From the NCBI GenBank assembly GCA_016165875.1, contig JABBOT010000034.1, forward strand, positions 186,001-250,000: a stretch of 64,000 bases of DNA, written 5' to 3'. The notes below the pieces were generated by a model. The model was not told where the DNA came from and did no database searches. It saw only the letters and a list, made by a program, of their open reading frames with translations. Made by a program: the position numbers and the translations under genes. Below are positions 12,460-25,436 of the stretch, one piece after another; positions within the stretch are counted from its first letter, which is position 1, and each line of letters begins with the position of its first letter. Source of the DNA: Acanthopleura granulata (Eukaryota; Mollusca; Polyplacophora; Chitonida; Chitonidae).

Positions 12460-13758
12460 CTTAATAGTGTGAAACTTCAGAGATCCTCTATGGAGACATA
12501 TCGATATTAACCACTGTGATGCTTGAAAGGTGAATGATTTGATCAATTACAAAGAGAAACAATCCGATGTTAGATCCTTTCAAGATATCTTCAGTGTCTT
12601 TACATTATATTTGTGAATAGGGTGGGGACTAAATGAAGGTCTTGCTTTATAATGTGTTGATTTATACGGCGTGGTGGCTGAGATTCTACTTCTAGGCCTG
12701 TAGCGCATAACGCCTTACATAATGGAGAGAGATTTTGAGAAGAGTTGTTCAACCACAAAGTCACACTTAACACCGTTTGCGCAGCGATTCTCCTTATCTT
12801 ATTCCTGATCATCAGAGAACAACAGTGGGATGCTATAACGGTTGCCGACATGGCGGTGTGAAGTCGTAATGAATTAGGTGTGATCGCTTACAAGGAATGT
12901 GCATTATAATCTAACCGTAATTTAGCAATGAAGACACGCCGGCTGATGATTGTTTTGCCCCTGGTTAGATTTCGTTACCTCTACCATTCCCAGATTCTGA
13001 CTTCAGGGTAACCATAAACCCTTAGGGTGTTGGCATCTGTTATTGGATTATAACGGACTTCTGATCGCATAGTTCCATAACAACCTTTAAGGATCTCTGA
13101 TAAGGTTCGTGTAATGCCGAAAGATTATTATCTGAGGAAATCAGAATTAGCAGAATGCATGCATATATATTGTCTTTGCTTTAAATAGGCTTCTTGTGAC
13201 TTTTAAGTGTTTCTTTTCTTGTTCACGAAATGCGACATTTTCCATTTTGTTAAGCTTGCAGGGCTGTACAACGTGAGATGTCAAGAGCTATATTGACAGA
13301 TTCAAGGTCTAAATTACTTAAACTGAGACTGAGACTCAGACTATGAAATAAATATAACCCTGTCACTGTTTCCGAAGCCTCGGAGTATTTGGGGCAGAAG
13401 ATGAAGTCGGACAACGCTACTAATCAGTAAATGGCATGTCTGCATTCATACTAGAACAACTAAAGATCGGTAGATATTTTGGTATGAAATAATGTCTGTG
13501 TTGCGAAGGTCGTTGAACTTGTTATAGATGGATATAAATCACGGTGTGTTCAGTCGCACCACACAACGACAACAAAGCTGTGATAAAACAGAATCTGGTG
13601 GCAGACTACACGCTCTGAGGGATATACTTTGGGATATTCATGACGTAAAAGATTTAGTTAAACGTGTCAGGAAGCGCACATATAGGTAAGTGTTCCCTTA
13701 ACTACCATGCAACGATTGTTCTAGAGATAGTGTTGATACACACAGATGTTCCACACTC
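12460..13758. other. Unique sequence without supported genes
   Basis: No open frame above about 85 codons, and none protein-like. No recognised repeat until the minisatellite. Confidence 0.5.
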
Positions 13759-14338
13759 AAGTGTTGCACCCAGGCGACTGTATACCCTGGTGTCGGGGCA
13801 CTCAGATGATTGTATACTCAAAAGTTGGTGCACTAGGATGATTGTATACTCTGGTGTTAGTGCACTTGGATGATTGTATATAGTCTGATGTCGGTGCACT
13901 CAGAAGATTGTATACCCTGGTGAGAGTGTACTCAGATGATTGCATACTCTGGTGTCGGCGTCCTCAGATGATTGTATGCCCAAGTGTCGATACATTCAGA
14001 TGATTGTATACTCAAGTGTTGGTGCACTCGGATGGTTGTGTAATCTGGTGATAGTGCACTCAGATGATTGCATACTCTGATGTCGGTTTACACAGAAGAT
14101 TGTATACTGTGGTGTAGGTGCACTAAGGTGCCTGTATACTCAAGTGTCGATATACTCAGATAATTGTATACTTAAATGTTGATGCGCTCAGATGATTGCA
14201 TACAAAGTGTCGGGGCACTCAGATGATTGTATACTCAAGTGTTGGTGCACTCAAATGATTGTATCCTCCGGTTTGGGCGCACTCAGGTGATTGCATTCTC
14301 ATGTATCGGTATTCTCAAGTAATTATGTACTAAGGTGT
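13759..14338. repeat. 32-bp minisatellite, about 18 copies
   Basis: Unit contains GGTGCACTCAGATGATTGTA followed by TACTCTGGTGTC or TACTCAAGTGTT. Units alternate irregularly between the CTGGTG and CAAGTG endings. One unit around 13875 carries a short insertion. The array ends against a SINE-C fragment. Confidence 0.9.
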
Positions 14339-14344
14339 TAGAGC

Positions 14345-14430
14345 GGCTTTGAGTGAGTAAATTGGTTAGGTATCAGACGAAGGGTAATGGTCTTAACCAG
14401 GGTATTCCGACCATAAACCCAACTTCTATT
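14345..14430 (+). mobile_element. SINE-C fragment next to the 32-bp minisatellite
   Basis: TTGGTTAGGTATCAGACGAA, GGTCTTAACCAGGGTATTCC and GACCATAAACCCAAC match the centre of the copy at 5740. It starts where the minisatellite ends. Confidence 0.5.
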
Positions 14431-16774
14431 ATATATGTACATGTACAAAAAAAATCTCGGCGCCTTCAATTCCTATGGAATAAATAATTTGACTTTCAGG
14501 TTTAACGTTAGTTTCACTGAATTGGTTTCAAAACAACATGATTTTAAATGGAAAAATGATTACGGCTATGATTGCTCGGTCTCCCAAACACTGAGCCATA
14601 TGAACAGCTTCCTGATTCCCACTAATGACAAATGGATCACACGAGCAAATTTGATGAACAGCTTTAATGACAGACTGATGTGACGCACAGCGCTAATTCA
14701 AATGAAGATTCCACACAAGATTCCTACCAAAAAATATTTTTAATAATGAACATGTTTGATTGAAATCTCCCGTTACTTGCTACCCATATGACACTGACGT
14801 GCATCAGAGCCCTTCCGCAGCGAGCTTTGTATCGGTCAGGATGTTACGTCGCTTCAGTCCTGCATGTCTCTAAATATCGAGTGCCGTAATTATTACACGA
14901 GCAAAACGCGAACGTCTCACGTTGCAAGAAAGGCCCTTCCGCGAACGACCATAACATCCATTATTAGTCTGCCAGTGTGAGATTTCTTCGATGGTGCATA
15001 TATTACTTTTTGCTTTTTCGGATGGACGGTTAACTTGGGAGGGTTTATAAGTAATTTCGCAGCACAAAGAAGACGAGACTGGGCGATATCGTATGGCTTT
15101 CTTAATTCAGTTTTTCTCTCAACAACTGCCGCTTTAAAGCCGACTGTCTTGACAGATTGTAGCGAGAATATGAGCAGCCGTATTTTTTTAATTTAATACG
15201 AAAGGACTGAAACAGGGAAAATATGTCAGCAGCTGATTTGAGAGAAACAGGAGCGGACAGAAAAAAACCTCTGAAGCTTGAGGTTTTATGGGTGGCAATC
15301 GTTACTTTAAGTTAAAGATGTTTGCCCAAAATTTTTCACTTGTCATACCAGATATCTTAGCTCTCGTGGGGATAAAAATCCGTCGACTTGCCAAATGTCG
15401 GTTGTTAATCCAGCGCACTCAGTTTTCCTCTACCGGCGACGCTAACCGCTTGAATAAGAGAAAGATTGTTAATTCAGGATGACATTAAGCATCAGTCAGT
15501 CGATCAATCAAGCAGTCAGTCTAAAACTCTTTATGCATGGGTAGATTCTGATTATTAAGGTAGGTCAGTGAATACGTCTTAATCTCGAACTGGTGCTTGT
15601 ATCGTCGGGGTTACAGATGAAAATATGGAAGACAAAATTACCACTAAGCAACAAGCATTTATTATTTACTTGTATATAGTCATGTGTGTGTTGCAAGATA
15701 GCGAAGAGTAACTCCACGTCAACCCTAATAAAACTGATTGCCATACGAAGACTACCAGGCGTGCTCACAGACCTGTATGATGTAAGAGTTGGACAGAAAT
15801 ATACTAAATATCTTTGATTTATCGTCCTAATAGAGGAAAACTCACTTATGCAATAATCATCCTCATCAGCCCTCCCGCAAGCACCGGTGGTCCCCCGTGG
15901 AACTGATAGGTCAAGCCCCACACGTCAAAGTCAATCCTATAACCGAACCGTTCCTCAGAAACCAAAATTGATATAAAGCAATAATTCAGGCGATATGCTA
16001 GAGGGGAGCTTATCGGTCTGGAGACATACGGCTGCGGCTGGCTACAAAGCGGACCTTAGTGTCGGCCAGGGGATGTAAATACAGGATACCATGTGGCGAC
16101 ATAGATTGGCCGTCACCGACGTATATCAGAGGGAATTGGAGAATTCAACAAAGACATCAATGTTAGGGTGCTCTCCAATGAATTCCCCACATTACACACG
16201 GTCGGCTTTGTCTCGAGGCTAATGAGACCCGAGAGAGCTTGCACAAAACACATACGTTACAGTGGGTAAAAAAATGAACAGCCAAATAAAAAAAAATTAA
16301 GAAAAAACAAGGCGGCAGACGTTGTTAATGGTGCGGTTAGACATCATACAGGACATTGTACATCATATATACATCTGCACACAGAGAGGACGAATTATGA
16401 CGTGAGTTCGAGGGTATTGTTACAGGGGACTGCAGTTCCTACTGAACGGTTAAGTAAGAAAAAACAGGGTCGTACAAACGGCTAAGTTGTTACTTTCTTT
16501 TCATGCTTTTGTGACTTAATCTACTTTCATCGTATCCTCACATCCGCACTGAAGCCATTAAATCGTACTTACTTAGGGAAAGGGACTAGTGAGTTTCTTA
16601 CAATTTGTTGCCAACCCCATTGTATGCTACACAATAAAATATGTTCAATTCAACAGGTTGCCTTACGATTTAGGACACCATGTAAGACCATGGCCAAGAG
16701 CACATGTAGAGTATATAATCAATGAGTTAATTAGAATAATCAGTCTCCGAGTTCACCGGTTATATCAGTGACCA
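14431..16774. other. Unique sequence without supported genes
   Basis: The longest frame (15565-15921, minus, 118 codons) has no recognisable motif. GC-balanced unique sequence at 15990-16250. Confidence 0.45.
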
Positions 16775-17055
16775 TGTTAACCAGTTACTCAACCAGTCAC
16801 CAACCCAACCAGTCAGTCAGTCAATCGGCCAACCAATGAGCCAACCAGCCAACTTATTAATCAGCCGGAGATCTATTAATTAGCCGGACAGCCTAGATCA
16901 GTCAGCTTAAGTAGTCCGATTGCCAACAATCTAACCAAGCAACCAGCCGGTCAGACAGCCGACCACTCAATGAACCAGCCAGCTGTCAGTAAACCAGTCA
17001 ATCGGTTAATCGGTCAGTCAGCCACTCATCCAGACAGGCAGCTGTGGGCAAATCA
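16775..17055. repeat. CAGT/CAAC-rich degenerate simple repeat
   Basis: Strings such as CAACCAGTCACCAACC, CAGTCAGTCAGTCAATCGGC, AACCAGCCAAC and AACCAGCCGGTCAGACAGCC recur without a fixed period beyond four bases. No coding content. Confidence 0.7.
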
Positions 17056-18085
17056 GTTTATCCGTCTGTCTAACATTTAATAAAAGAATACAGCTGGATC
17101 GTCAACAACAGGTTGTGGGTTGTTTCTTCATAACAACTCGACGTAAACAGCACTAAAAATCAGGGCATTGAATGGAAAGCAATGTGTTGCTTTCAAATTT
17201 TTAATTTCTACATGACGTTGTCTTTTGAAGAGCACATTAATTATAGCCAAGAGAGTGGTTTCAAAGAACAACGGACCAATCTTTTCTTTGATGCTCTTGT
17301 AATTGTACTGTTCGTTTCTGTTGCTGTCTCCATATACTGTTTAAAGACAACATGCAATGCCATGATCAGTACATTCAATATTTGTCTATATCAAGCATCT
17401 CTGTGTGACGTTGTGATACGCATGCCACAATATCGCCATGGCACCTAATAACTGTGACAGCCACGATCTAACCGGGCATTCCGAAAAGTTATTATCCCTC
17501 TGCAGGCTACGTCTGAACTTCGTGTGTGGAGGCAGACACACTGACCCTATAGTTCTAGCTTAAGCCTCCGCTCGCCCATCCCTCGCCTTTAGTAATAGGC
17601 CTAAAGAAACCTTTGTCCATTTAGTAGCCTTGTTTCCTTTTTATTACACAATCATGAGCGATAACCCGCTGTTCTACCAGAGCGGAAGTGCATCAATCAC
17701 TCTCCACGATTCGGGATAATTTCCGCCTCTCTCCTCGCAGTGATACCTTTTATACGGGGCTCTGCTTTTATGTGCATTAATTCGGCAGGGATTCTGCTTT
17801 GGCTGCGGAGTTCACATCCGTCCGTAACCCGGCTCAATTAGGCGAAATAAGGCGGCCTACACAGCCATTAAATGAAAACAACACGTCCCGGAATTAAGAG
17901 GAAAAGAGACTTTGGTCATGATTCATGTCATGGCGAGCCTGAAGAAATCCTTGCTTGTGATTTTGTAGATGTTCTACATGTTTTGTAGATGTTCTGCGGT
18001 ATCTTGATGACATCATGGCGTGGACGACACTACGTATGGCCCGTTAAATGAGCGGATTAACGCTCACTGTAGACAACACAACACC
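17056..18085. other. Unique sequence; possible regulatory block at 17640-17890
   Basis: Block contains TGTGCATTAATTCGGC, CTCAATTAGGCG and AGCCATTAAATG. A short plus-strand frame with a hydrophobic stretch at 17182-17448 is AT-rich and not supported. Confidence 0.4.
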
Positions 18086-18215
18086 AATATGTTGTGCGTA
18101 TGTAACATGTAGGAAAGTCTGTCAGTTATTTGGCAGTTGTCCGTGGTTCACGCCGGACACCCCTGTTTCACCCTTTCATAAAATTGGCCGCCATATATGG
18201 TATGAGGGAAAACTT
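18086..18215 (+). mobile_element. SINE-C fragment
   Basis: GTCTGTCAGTTATTTGGCAG, GTGGTTCACGCCGGACACCC, TTGGCCGCCATATATGGTAT and GAGGGAAAACTT align in order with the copy at 5740. Confidence 0.5.
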
Positions 18216-18354
18216 CTTATTTATTTCTTAATCTATATTTATTTGATTGGTATTTCAATTACACAACGGAAACAAGCATCTTGGTAGAAGGGACACAAAC
18301 AAAGTCCTATAAGGCAGACGCAGGGTGAAATCCACGACCATCCGCACTTAACTA
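18215..18354 (-). mobile_element. Fragmentary SINE-A
   Basis: A tail-like TTTATTTGATTGGTATTTCA is followed, after about 50 diverged bases, by GAAATCCACGACCATCCGCA, a string characteristic of the SINE-A core. The remainder is not recognisable. Confidence 0.4.
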
Positions 18355-18550
18355 CTGAATACTGAGGCCGCGGGTTCGAATTTCACAAATTTCTTTGCTT
18401 CGCCTGAGGCGTTAGGTCTGTCGGGGGGGGGGAGGGGACAGTTGTCATCTAGCCACCGAAGCCTGAGTGGTTTCTCTGAGCAATCCCTGGTTTCCTCCAC
18501 CCATCAACTGAAGCACCATCCTGAGCACGGCATTAAAAATAAATAAGATA
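18345..18550 (+). mobile_element. SINE-C variant with B box and A-rich tail
   Basis: B box GCGGGTTCGAATTTCA, GGTCTGTC followed by a run of ten G, GCCTGAGTGGTTTCTCTGAG, GGTTTCCTCCACCCATCAAC, CCTGAGCACGGCATTAAAAA and a TAAATAAGATAAATAAAATA tail. The ending resembles SINE-A more than other SINE-C copies do, so it may be a composite. Confidence 0.55.
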
Positions 18551-20160
18551 AATAAAATAAAGATGATTAGTGAAATGTTCGTCATTACTCGTAAGCAGCT
18601 TACGCTCACCTCGGATACATATCAACAGAAGAGAGGGGAGATTAAGGGCTGCACCAAAAAACCTAAGTGTGAAAACCCGGCAACGGGATTGGATAACAAC
18701 AAGTTTGCGCCAACGCTTCCCGTTAGCTGTGCAACGAGGATCCTTCAGCTGTAATCTGAAACAGCCCGTTTACGTCGAGCGATGATAATCGTCCATACAC
18801 CACAACCGTCCACGCTTCCTGCATAAGACGCCTGTGAATTTGGGTGCTTTTCGAAATTTGCATTAATTTTTTTGCAGTCAGTTTTTCAAGAGAAAGCAGA
18901 TTAAATAACACACAAATTGTTTTTTCTTAGATGCCTTAGAATCATCATCTAACCGTTTATCTAATTGCAGCTGTTTAATATTTGTAGTTCTGGTTTACGC
19001 TTCGGCTTATCTCCCGCTGTTTTTAATAACCTCAGTTTGCATATTATTATAGAATATGTAATTACATTCTTGTCTTTATTTTTGAGGTCCCCAGGCCTTA
19101 TCTATTCTAATATCCATGTTATTCCTTGGCACAGTAAATTCCGAACTAGGAGGGGAAGGATTTCCATTTGTGTTCTTGACAGTTGTTAACTTTCTCCGCG
19201 TCTGTGTGAAACTCTTTGACGCCATCGCGCCCTGTGTTTCGGAACGAACAGAAGCCACGTTATCAGAGCGGATTTTGTCTACAGGTAAAACTGCTCGCAT
19301 ATCAAACGCTTCATTCGGTTTTATCGCACAGCTGCACTTTGGGACTCTCTTCGTGCCCGGCGCCCTGCAAATGCATGCAGTCTGCATGCCAAATAACCAC
19401 CGTATGTAGAGCAGGCTTTCGGACAACGCATTCCTCATGAATTTGGCAAGACAATTACCATAGTTCAGAACGCCCTAAGGCCTTTGTTCAACGGAGGGTG
19501 ATTGGGACTGTGATAAAGCTGTGAGAGATCGAAGGTTTGAGGACTGGGGTGACCGTTAGAGACCACAGGGAGACTGGACAGTGACTGACAGCTGTAGATG
19601 GGCGATACGCGGGCGTATTGTTGCGAGCCGAACCGGTGCGGTTGAGCCGCTGGCCTAGCCGTGGGCCAGCACTGTTATCTCGCCCTCTCCCATGCTCCAA
19701 CAGCCAGACCGCAGACTGCAGCGATACACATCTCCGTTAGAATTAGGCTGGATAGCGTGCTAATCTGATAAAAAGGAACTGCAGTATTTTTCTCTTCATT
19801 TTGTGGGAAAAAAAGAAATGAAAGAAACTTGGATTTTTTTCTCTGAGTGGTATGATAAAAGGCTAGCTAAGTCTCGAGTGGAAAATTGCTGGCTCTTTGT
19901 TGATAGATAGTATGCGCAGCAAAATCCGAGAGGAGTAGATGGGGACAACAGACGTCAACATTGGCCGGGATGTGTTGACAGGCTTAACGTCAACAATGAT
20001 TGCTCTACCGTGACGGTGCTGACAGACTTCGCTAACAACTTCGCTAAGGTGATTCACCAGCTAGTCCTCGCGTAGTCTCAACGACATAAAACGAAAATAT
20101 AACGAAATTCTCAGGGCTTTGCGTGGCTTGAGACCAACATTCAAATTAAAACAATACTAG
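18551..20160. other. Unique sequence; open on both strands at 19076-19440
   Basis: Overlapping frames of 120 (minus) and 97 (plus) codons cover a GC-balanced block including GCAAATGCATGCAG. Neither product is recognised. Confidence 0.4.
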
Positions 20161-20491
20161 TAGGATTTATTTAGTTATTTGATTGTTGTTTGCTGAACGT
20201 CATACTTAAGAATTTCCTTTCCTTTACGGACAGCTCTACAGGTGGAGAAAACATTAGTGAACAGTGGACCTTTGGGAAAGTATTAACGAAGTTTCCCACG
20301 TGTGATGTATACATATGCACACCGTATTAGTGGTAAACACGTGGCGTTCAACGGGTATTTAGATTTCGGAAAAGACGACCACCGTTTACTGTCATCAAGG
20401 AAATTACCTGTCTGAAGCCGGGATTGATCCCGTGCCCCTTATGCTCTGGCCAATACAAGGTAAGCGTCTAAACCACTCCGCCACGCTCAGG
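20161..20491 (-). mobile_element. SINE-B, near-complete with tRNA-like head
   Basis: The right 75 bases, read on the minus strand, form a tRNA-like promoter region: TGGCGGAGTGGTTTAGACGC (A box, of the Ser/Leu type) and GGGATCAATCCCGGC (B box). The body follows with TTTCCCACGTGTGA, ATATGCACACCGTATTAGTGG and GGTGGAGAAAAC, and the element ends in TTATTTAGTTATTTGATTG at the left. It is the most complete SINE-B here, about 330 bases, and sets the family's orientation. It is not a working tRNA gene: the acceptor stem is not formed and the body belongs to the SINE. Confidence 0.75.
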
Positions 20492-20698
20492 TGAAGTAAT
20501 ATGTACTTTTACCAGCAGTCTACAGCAAATCGTCAAGCGGAACGACGCTCATAGTCTTTGGCGTATGACATTGGTCAAGGCTGAAATACGGCATCCTCAG
20601 TGTACTTGTCGGTTTTAAACATCCGGTAGACACCAGCTAGAAACGACGACTGTAATTATCTGAAAAATGTCCTCATTTGCAGTCAGAGAAGATCAAGC

Positions 20699-20755
20699 GC
20701 AAGCTCGACTTGAACTCGCGACCTAACTGGGGAGAGGCTAAGTGGGATTAATCTA
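20699..20755 (-). mobile_element. tRNA-like SINE head remnant
   Basis: GCTCGACTTGAACTCGCGAC on the plus strand matches the B-box side of SINE-A heads (GAGCTGGACTTGAACTC...), with a diverged continuation. Short and low confidence. Confidence 0.3.
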
Positions 20756-21213
20756 CCTCAGTTATTATGAGTGTGGAACACGACCTTAGCTGACCCACAG
20801 TCCTTGTTATCAGAACTTATGTCATCCACACCGCCAGTTATGGACCAGCCGCCTTGAATGCTAATCAACGCTTAATTAATTATTAATGGAGCAAAACATT
20901 GAAAAAAGCATAGAGCACGGTCGGCCGGGGAAGATTCAAACGTGTAATGTATAACTAAGACCGCTCCTTTGACATTGTAATAGGGAGTTAATCAATTTCT
21001 GGCTGACTTTTGTCCCCAATGATGCGCACACATCACGGCTTGTTTACCAGGGTATAGAGCAATGCATGGTATGAAGGTCATGTCTTTCACCATATAAGCT
21101 ATACAAAAAGCGCAGCGAAGTAATACGGCCAACTTCTCATAGATAACGGAGGCAATACTACATGATTTTTTAAAGTTATTCTTAAAAGCTAGTAACAGCC
21201 ATGCCAACTGTTG

Positions 21214-21231
21214 AATTGCAAATTTGCAATT
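21214..21231. repeat. 18-bp perfect palindrome
   Basis: AATTGCAAATTTGCAATT reads the same on both strands. It contains two TTGCAA C/EBP-like half sites, which may be chance in AT-rich DNA. Confidence 0.7.
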
Positions 21232-21934
21232 TTAATCATAGGAATAAAAATGGCGAATTTGAAGTAAACAGGTTTTAGTCGAAAGATTACATGCCAAGCT
21301 GGATTTACCGGCGCCAAGATTTTTTTTTAGACTTTTTAGACAAATGAATTAAAATATCGTCACTCAGTTTTACACTGTTGTCACCGAATGGAATGCAATT
21401 TGACCTCGCTTTTGTCCTTGGTTAACAATGATAAGCATAATGACGTCAAAACATTTTTCCACTTAATTGGTTATTTCTTTTCAGATAAAATATATCGGAT
21501 GTGTATTCATGTAATGTTTACTCAAATATACAAAATAGCCATGGCCACACCAAATACTCAATTTATTGTGGAGATAAGTTTATGTGACGTCAATGGCTCT
21601 ATTACTGAAACGCGGAAAGTTCATCCTCGGATTCGTGTATATCTGATTTTAAACATTAATTGAAATATTGCTTCTGATGGCATTTTCTTGATGGCTATTA
21701 CAATGTTATTGCTTTAATTTATGGCCTTTCATTTCCTTAGTATGAAATATGTAAGAACAATAGCACCATCCTTAACGTACCATTCTGTTACATCAGAAGA
21801 TATGTTATTTTCAAATTGAGAAATGAGAGCAATAGTTTTGAACTTTTGATTTGTCTGCCAGCTTATTTAGGGGTTGTCGTCGATTTCAAGATTCAAAATA
21901 TCGTTTCCGGCCTCAAGAATAAGTATGTGCCAAA

Positions 21935-22249
21935 GTGCTGTCTCACAGGAACGCCATTCCGAAGTGCAGTCTCAGAGACGTCACGTCGAACTGCTGTCTT
22001 ATAGGAACGTCACGCAAAAGTGCTAACTCAGAAGGACGTCTTGCAGAAGTGCTGTCTCACAGGAATACCATGGTGAAAGGCTGTCTCACGTGAATGCCAT
22101 GCAGAAAGTGCTGTCTCACAGGAACGCCATACCGGGGTGCTGTTTCACAGGAACAATATACAGGAGAACTGTCTCACAGGAACGGCATACAGAAATATTG
22201 TCTCACAGGAATATCACGGGTAAGTGCTGACTCACAGGAGCATCACGCC
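21935..22249. repeat. 29-bp minisatellite, about 11 copies
   Basis: Unit has GTGCTGTCTCACAGGAACGC followed by CAT or CAC and a short variable segment (CAGAAA, CCGAA, ACCGGG). The GTCTCACAGGAA core is the most conserved part. Confidence 0.9.
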
Positions 22250-25228
22250 GGAGATAGCAAATAAAATAAAGTTCCACATCCAGTCATAGTATGCAGACAC
22301 AGAAGTAATATTATGACTGAAATTATTATCACTGCGTCACCAAGCGAGGAACTTACGCATTCAAACAGAACTCTTCGATTGTATTTAGAATAAAAGTTTT
22401 ATTGTTCGTCATAGTGTATCCAAATAGAGGCTAACTTAATGTCTGAATGAACTTCCGTTGACCGGACTACTACGCTTATCTATGTCTAAGCAAAACAATG
22501 TCTATTCTGCACTGAGTAGACCAGACAGATATTCAGATTTCTTAATGCTGCAGTACATCTTATTTCTCCAGCACAATCTGATTCGCGTTCAGTTTGTGTT
22601 GTACCTCTATTCGCAACCCTTGGGTACGGCTTCAGTAGCCCGGTGGTATTGAGCGAAAATGCCCGGATGGTGCAGATAGGAAATGATAGATGACATTCGC
22701 CCGGTGCTGCCTCCTGCCAACACTGGTCCCGTCTTAGAATTAAATCAAAAGAAATCCGCCTTTAATAAGCTTATCAATTATTCGCGGCGGCAGATACATC
22801 ATTCACCGTCTTATCAGATTCTATCCTTCTTGTTGTTGTTGTTAAATAATGAATGCTGGCACAGTAGGCCTACATATAGAACGTACGCGTTGCTAGGGAA
22901 TGATGAACAAGTATAGACTAGAAATATATACAGATATGTGTACCCATGCTCTACCACAGATTCTTTTCTGTCAGCCAGGCTACCCGTATGTCTGTTCTTA
23001 CGCTGAGACAGATTAACTGATGTTATCTTTATTATTTAATAATTAATAATTCAGAATCGATAACGGAATGTGATGTACAGATAAGGGCGCCCAGGGGTGG
23101 TATTTATGCCCTATTGAATTTACCCGGAGAACCAAAAACAGGCGTGCCTTCTGGCATGTCGACCAGACAGCCCGCCTTTGTCTACACATATACCTTATTG
23201 TCTATACAGAGTCGTATTAGCAGTTCGTCTAGACATCACATAGTTAGCCCTATAATAGGATTTCATTCAGTAATCTCAGATTTAATAGTCTATAGGCACC
23301 GTGACTCACGTTATAGAGGGTCTGTACATTACCACAACTGCTTCACAGGCATTGGTTATGCTATATGTCCATACAGATCTTATACACCGAAAAAATCATG
23401 TGCGGATATGTTACAACGTCTTGTAGGTTATAAAATTTACTTTCCTTAGTTTTACTGATTTAGGTATGACGATATTATATGTAAGAGGCTTAAAATACCT
23501 TATCGCGAAGATTCACTTCTCTTACACTTTCGCAAAGTTTAGTGAAAAGTAAATGAAAACCTGACTTCCTGCCATCCTACCTTGCTGTGATGATTGAGCA
23601 ATAATTATATTTGGGAGACTGTTCTTTGACTGCTATTCTGCGATCATCTAGAAAATCTACAATACTAATGAGTCCAGCAATTTCAGGGCTGGAACCATTC
23701 TAAAGTCGATATACACATTCCCACATTGGATACATTGAATCGAGAATCGAGCAGAATTTACAAGGAAAAATGTGACAGAGGTGGTGAAATTGTTAATTGT
23801 CATCAGTTGTACCAGACCCGTTTACCAAGTTTCTGTCCCAGAACCAGAACAGATACTTTAGATCATGTACCATTGCACTGTCTGACTGGTCTTAACCAAT
23901 AGTGTTACGTGTTAGAATCCAGTTCCGGCTATAAATATCGACTGTGGCTGTGAAAGAAAAGACAATTTTGTTCTAAACGTATCGATAGAGAATCTCATGT
24001 AAAGTCGAAAAAAAAACCTCACTTCTTATATTTGTGTTGGATAACCGAAATATCGTAGTTCAAAGTAGGTGAAAACTCCAACGTAGAGAAAATCGAACGG
24101 GCCGCCATTCTCTCAATTTTAACCAATCAAGGGCGAGGTATGTCTACCACCGGAGGAGGTTTCCGCTGTGACGTCGCCAGTTCCAAGGTCCACGTTTTGC
24201 CATGTAGAAGTGGTGTTAAATTAGTGTTCTAATTAGGTGATTTTCTCCGGGTTCTGTCCACTTTCACATCCAATAAACCCGGCGACTTTTCTATAGATAT
24301 GAGTGAACTGAGTGATACTTAAAAGCCGAACCAAATAAACATATATCGTATTGTAAAACTTGTAACAGATATATAAATGCGGAATTTGTTGATTTGCATT
24401 TCATGACATGCTTGTTTATGCTAATGTAATTTTTTGAAGACACCTTTTCCCGTGGTAATCTCATTGCCTGAACTAGATCCAGATAAATATTTCAATGCTA
24501 CGCCGAAATCGGAATCCTTATTTACTTCCGCATATAAGTGCCTTTTCTGCCTGTCAGAACTCAACAAATACTTTCTTTCAATTTCTGATGATATCGAAAA
24601 CATGTGCTAAGGGACTACATGACAACAGACATGTTCCTGAAGTCCATGGCGGATTAATCTCAGATCAAACCGGAAGTGCGTCGACCCGAGACGGTGACAC
24701 GTCAGCTTTGAGTGTCTCAAATGAAAGACTGGGACAATATAATATCATCCGGGAACACGGAGATGAAATATTCACATAATAGAATTAGAAATGTCATACA
24801 CTCTGCTTTTTTGTCATACAGACTTAATTTATCACTCGTGTCAGTCATTATCGGCAAATCTCTGAAAGGTTTATCCAGTTTGGGACAAGCCCTCATCTTA
24901 TCTTTTACGCAAGACAGGGAATACGGGGCAACCCGAATAATGGCGTCTCACGCAACAGCGTATCACGTGACCCTGAAATCCGATAGGTGTTCATTTCTGA
25001 ATGTCTAGGGCGACTCACTTGGTATAATGAGGTAGGTCTCGCTTTCTTGTAGCGAAATAAATTGATCGATATCCTGCATAAGTCTCTGTTAAAGGGCAAG
25101 AAACACTAAAAATGTAATAAGCAGCACAGAAAAGGCTATTAAAGAGTATATATAATTCCTTCAATTATTTTGCTACTCTATTTTATTTGACTAAAATGCA
25201 GTCAAATGCTGGCACTGTATAGTGGAAT
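22250..25228. other. Unique sequence without supported genes
   Basis: Frames up to 111 codons (23114-23449, plus) show no family features. No SINE copies are recognised, which is unusual for a 3 kb stretch of this window. Confidence 0.45.
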
Positions 25229-25436
25229 TTATGGACCATATTGATAATCTATGTCGTTAAAGACGGCATGTCGTCGGTATCCTGTAAACAGGAATTTTGT
25301 GTCAGATTCGCATTTTCGAGCAGGGTACACATCACATGAATATTGCTCACATGAAATTTTTTCAGACCTGACCAGAAATGTGTAGAAATAATTGTGTGAT
25401 GTCAGTGACGACATAAATAGCTAATATGGTCCATAA
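25229..25436. mobile_element. 208-bp MITE-like element with terminal inverted repeats
   Basis: The ends are inverted copies: left TTATGGACCATATTGATAAT continuing to CTATGTCGT, right (read inward on the minus strand) TTATGGACCATATTAGCTAT continuing to TTATGTCGT. About 30 bases match with a few mismatches; the outer 14 are identical. It holds no coding frame. If the outer TA is the duplicated target site, as in Tc1/mariner-type elements, the element proper starts at TGGACC. That class is inference. Confidence 0.65.

Larger units (their letters stand above)
20492..21934. other. Mostly unique sequence
   Basis: Apart from a SINE head remnant (20699-20755) and a palindrome (21214-21231), nothing is supported. 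Confidence 0.45.

Noticed and set aside
12223..12546. Open frames on both strands rich in His/Thr or Cys/Val
   Set aside because: They translate the TG/CG microsatellite.
13759..14338. Possible CRISPR-like array (regular 32-bp period)
   Set aside because: The units are contiguous tandem repeats with no unique spacers, in a eukaryotic genome.
20417..20491. Possible tRNA gene (Ser/Leu type) on the minus strand
   Set aside because: A and B boxes are present but no acceptor stem forms and the downstream body belongs to SINE-B.
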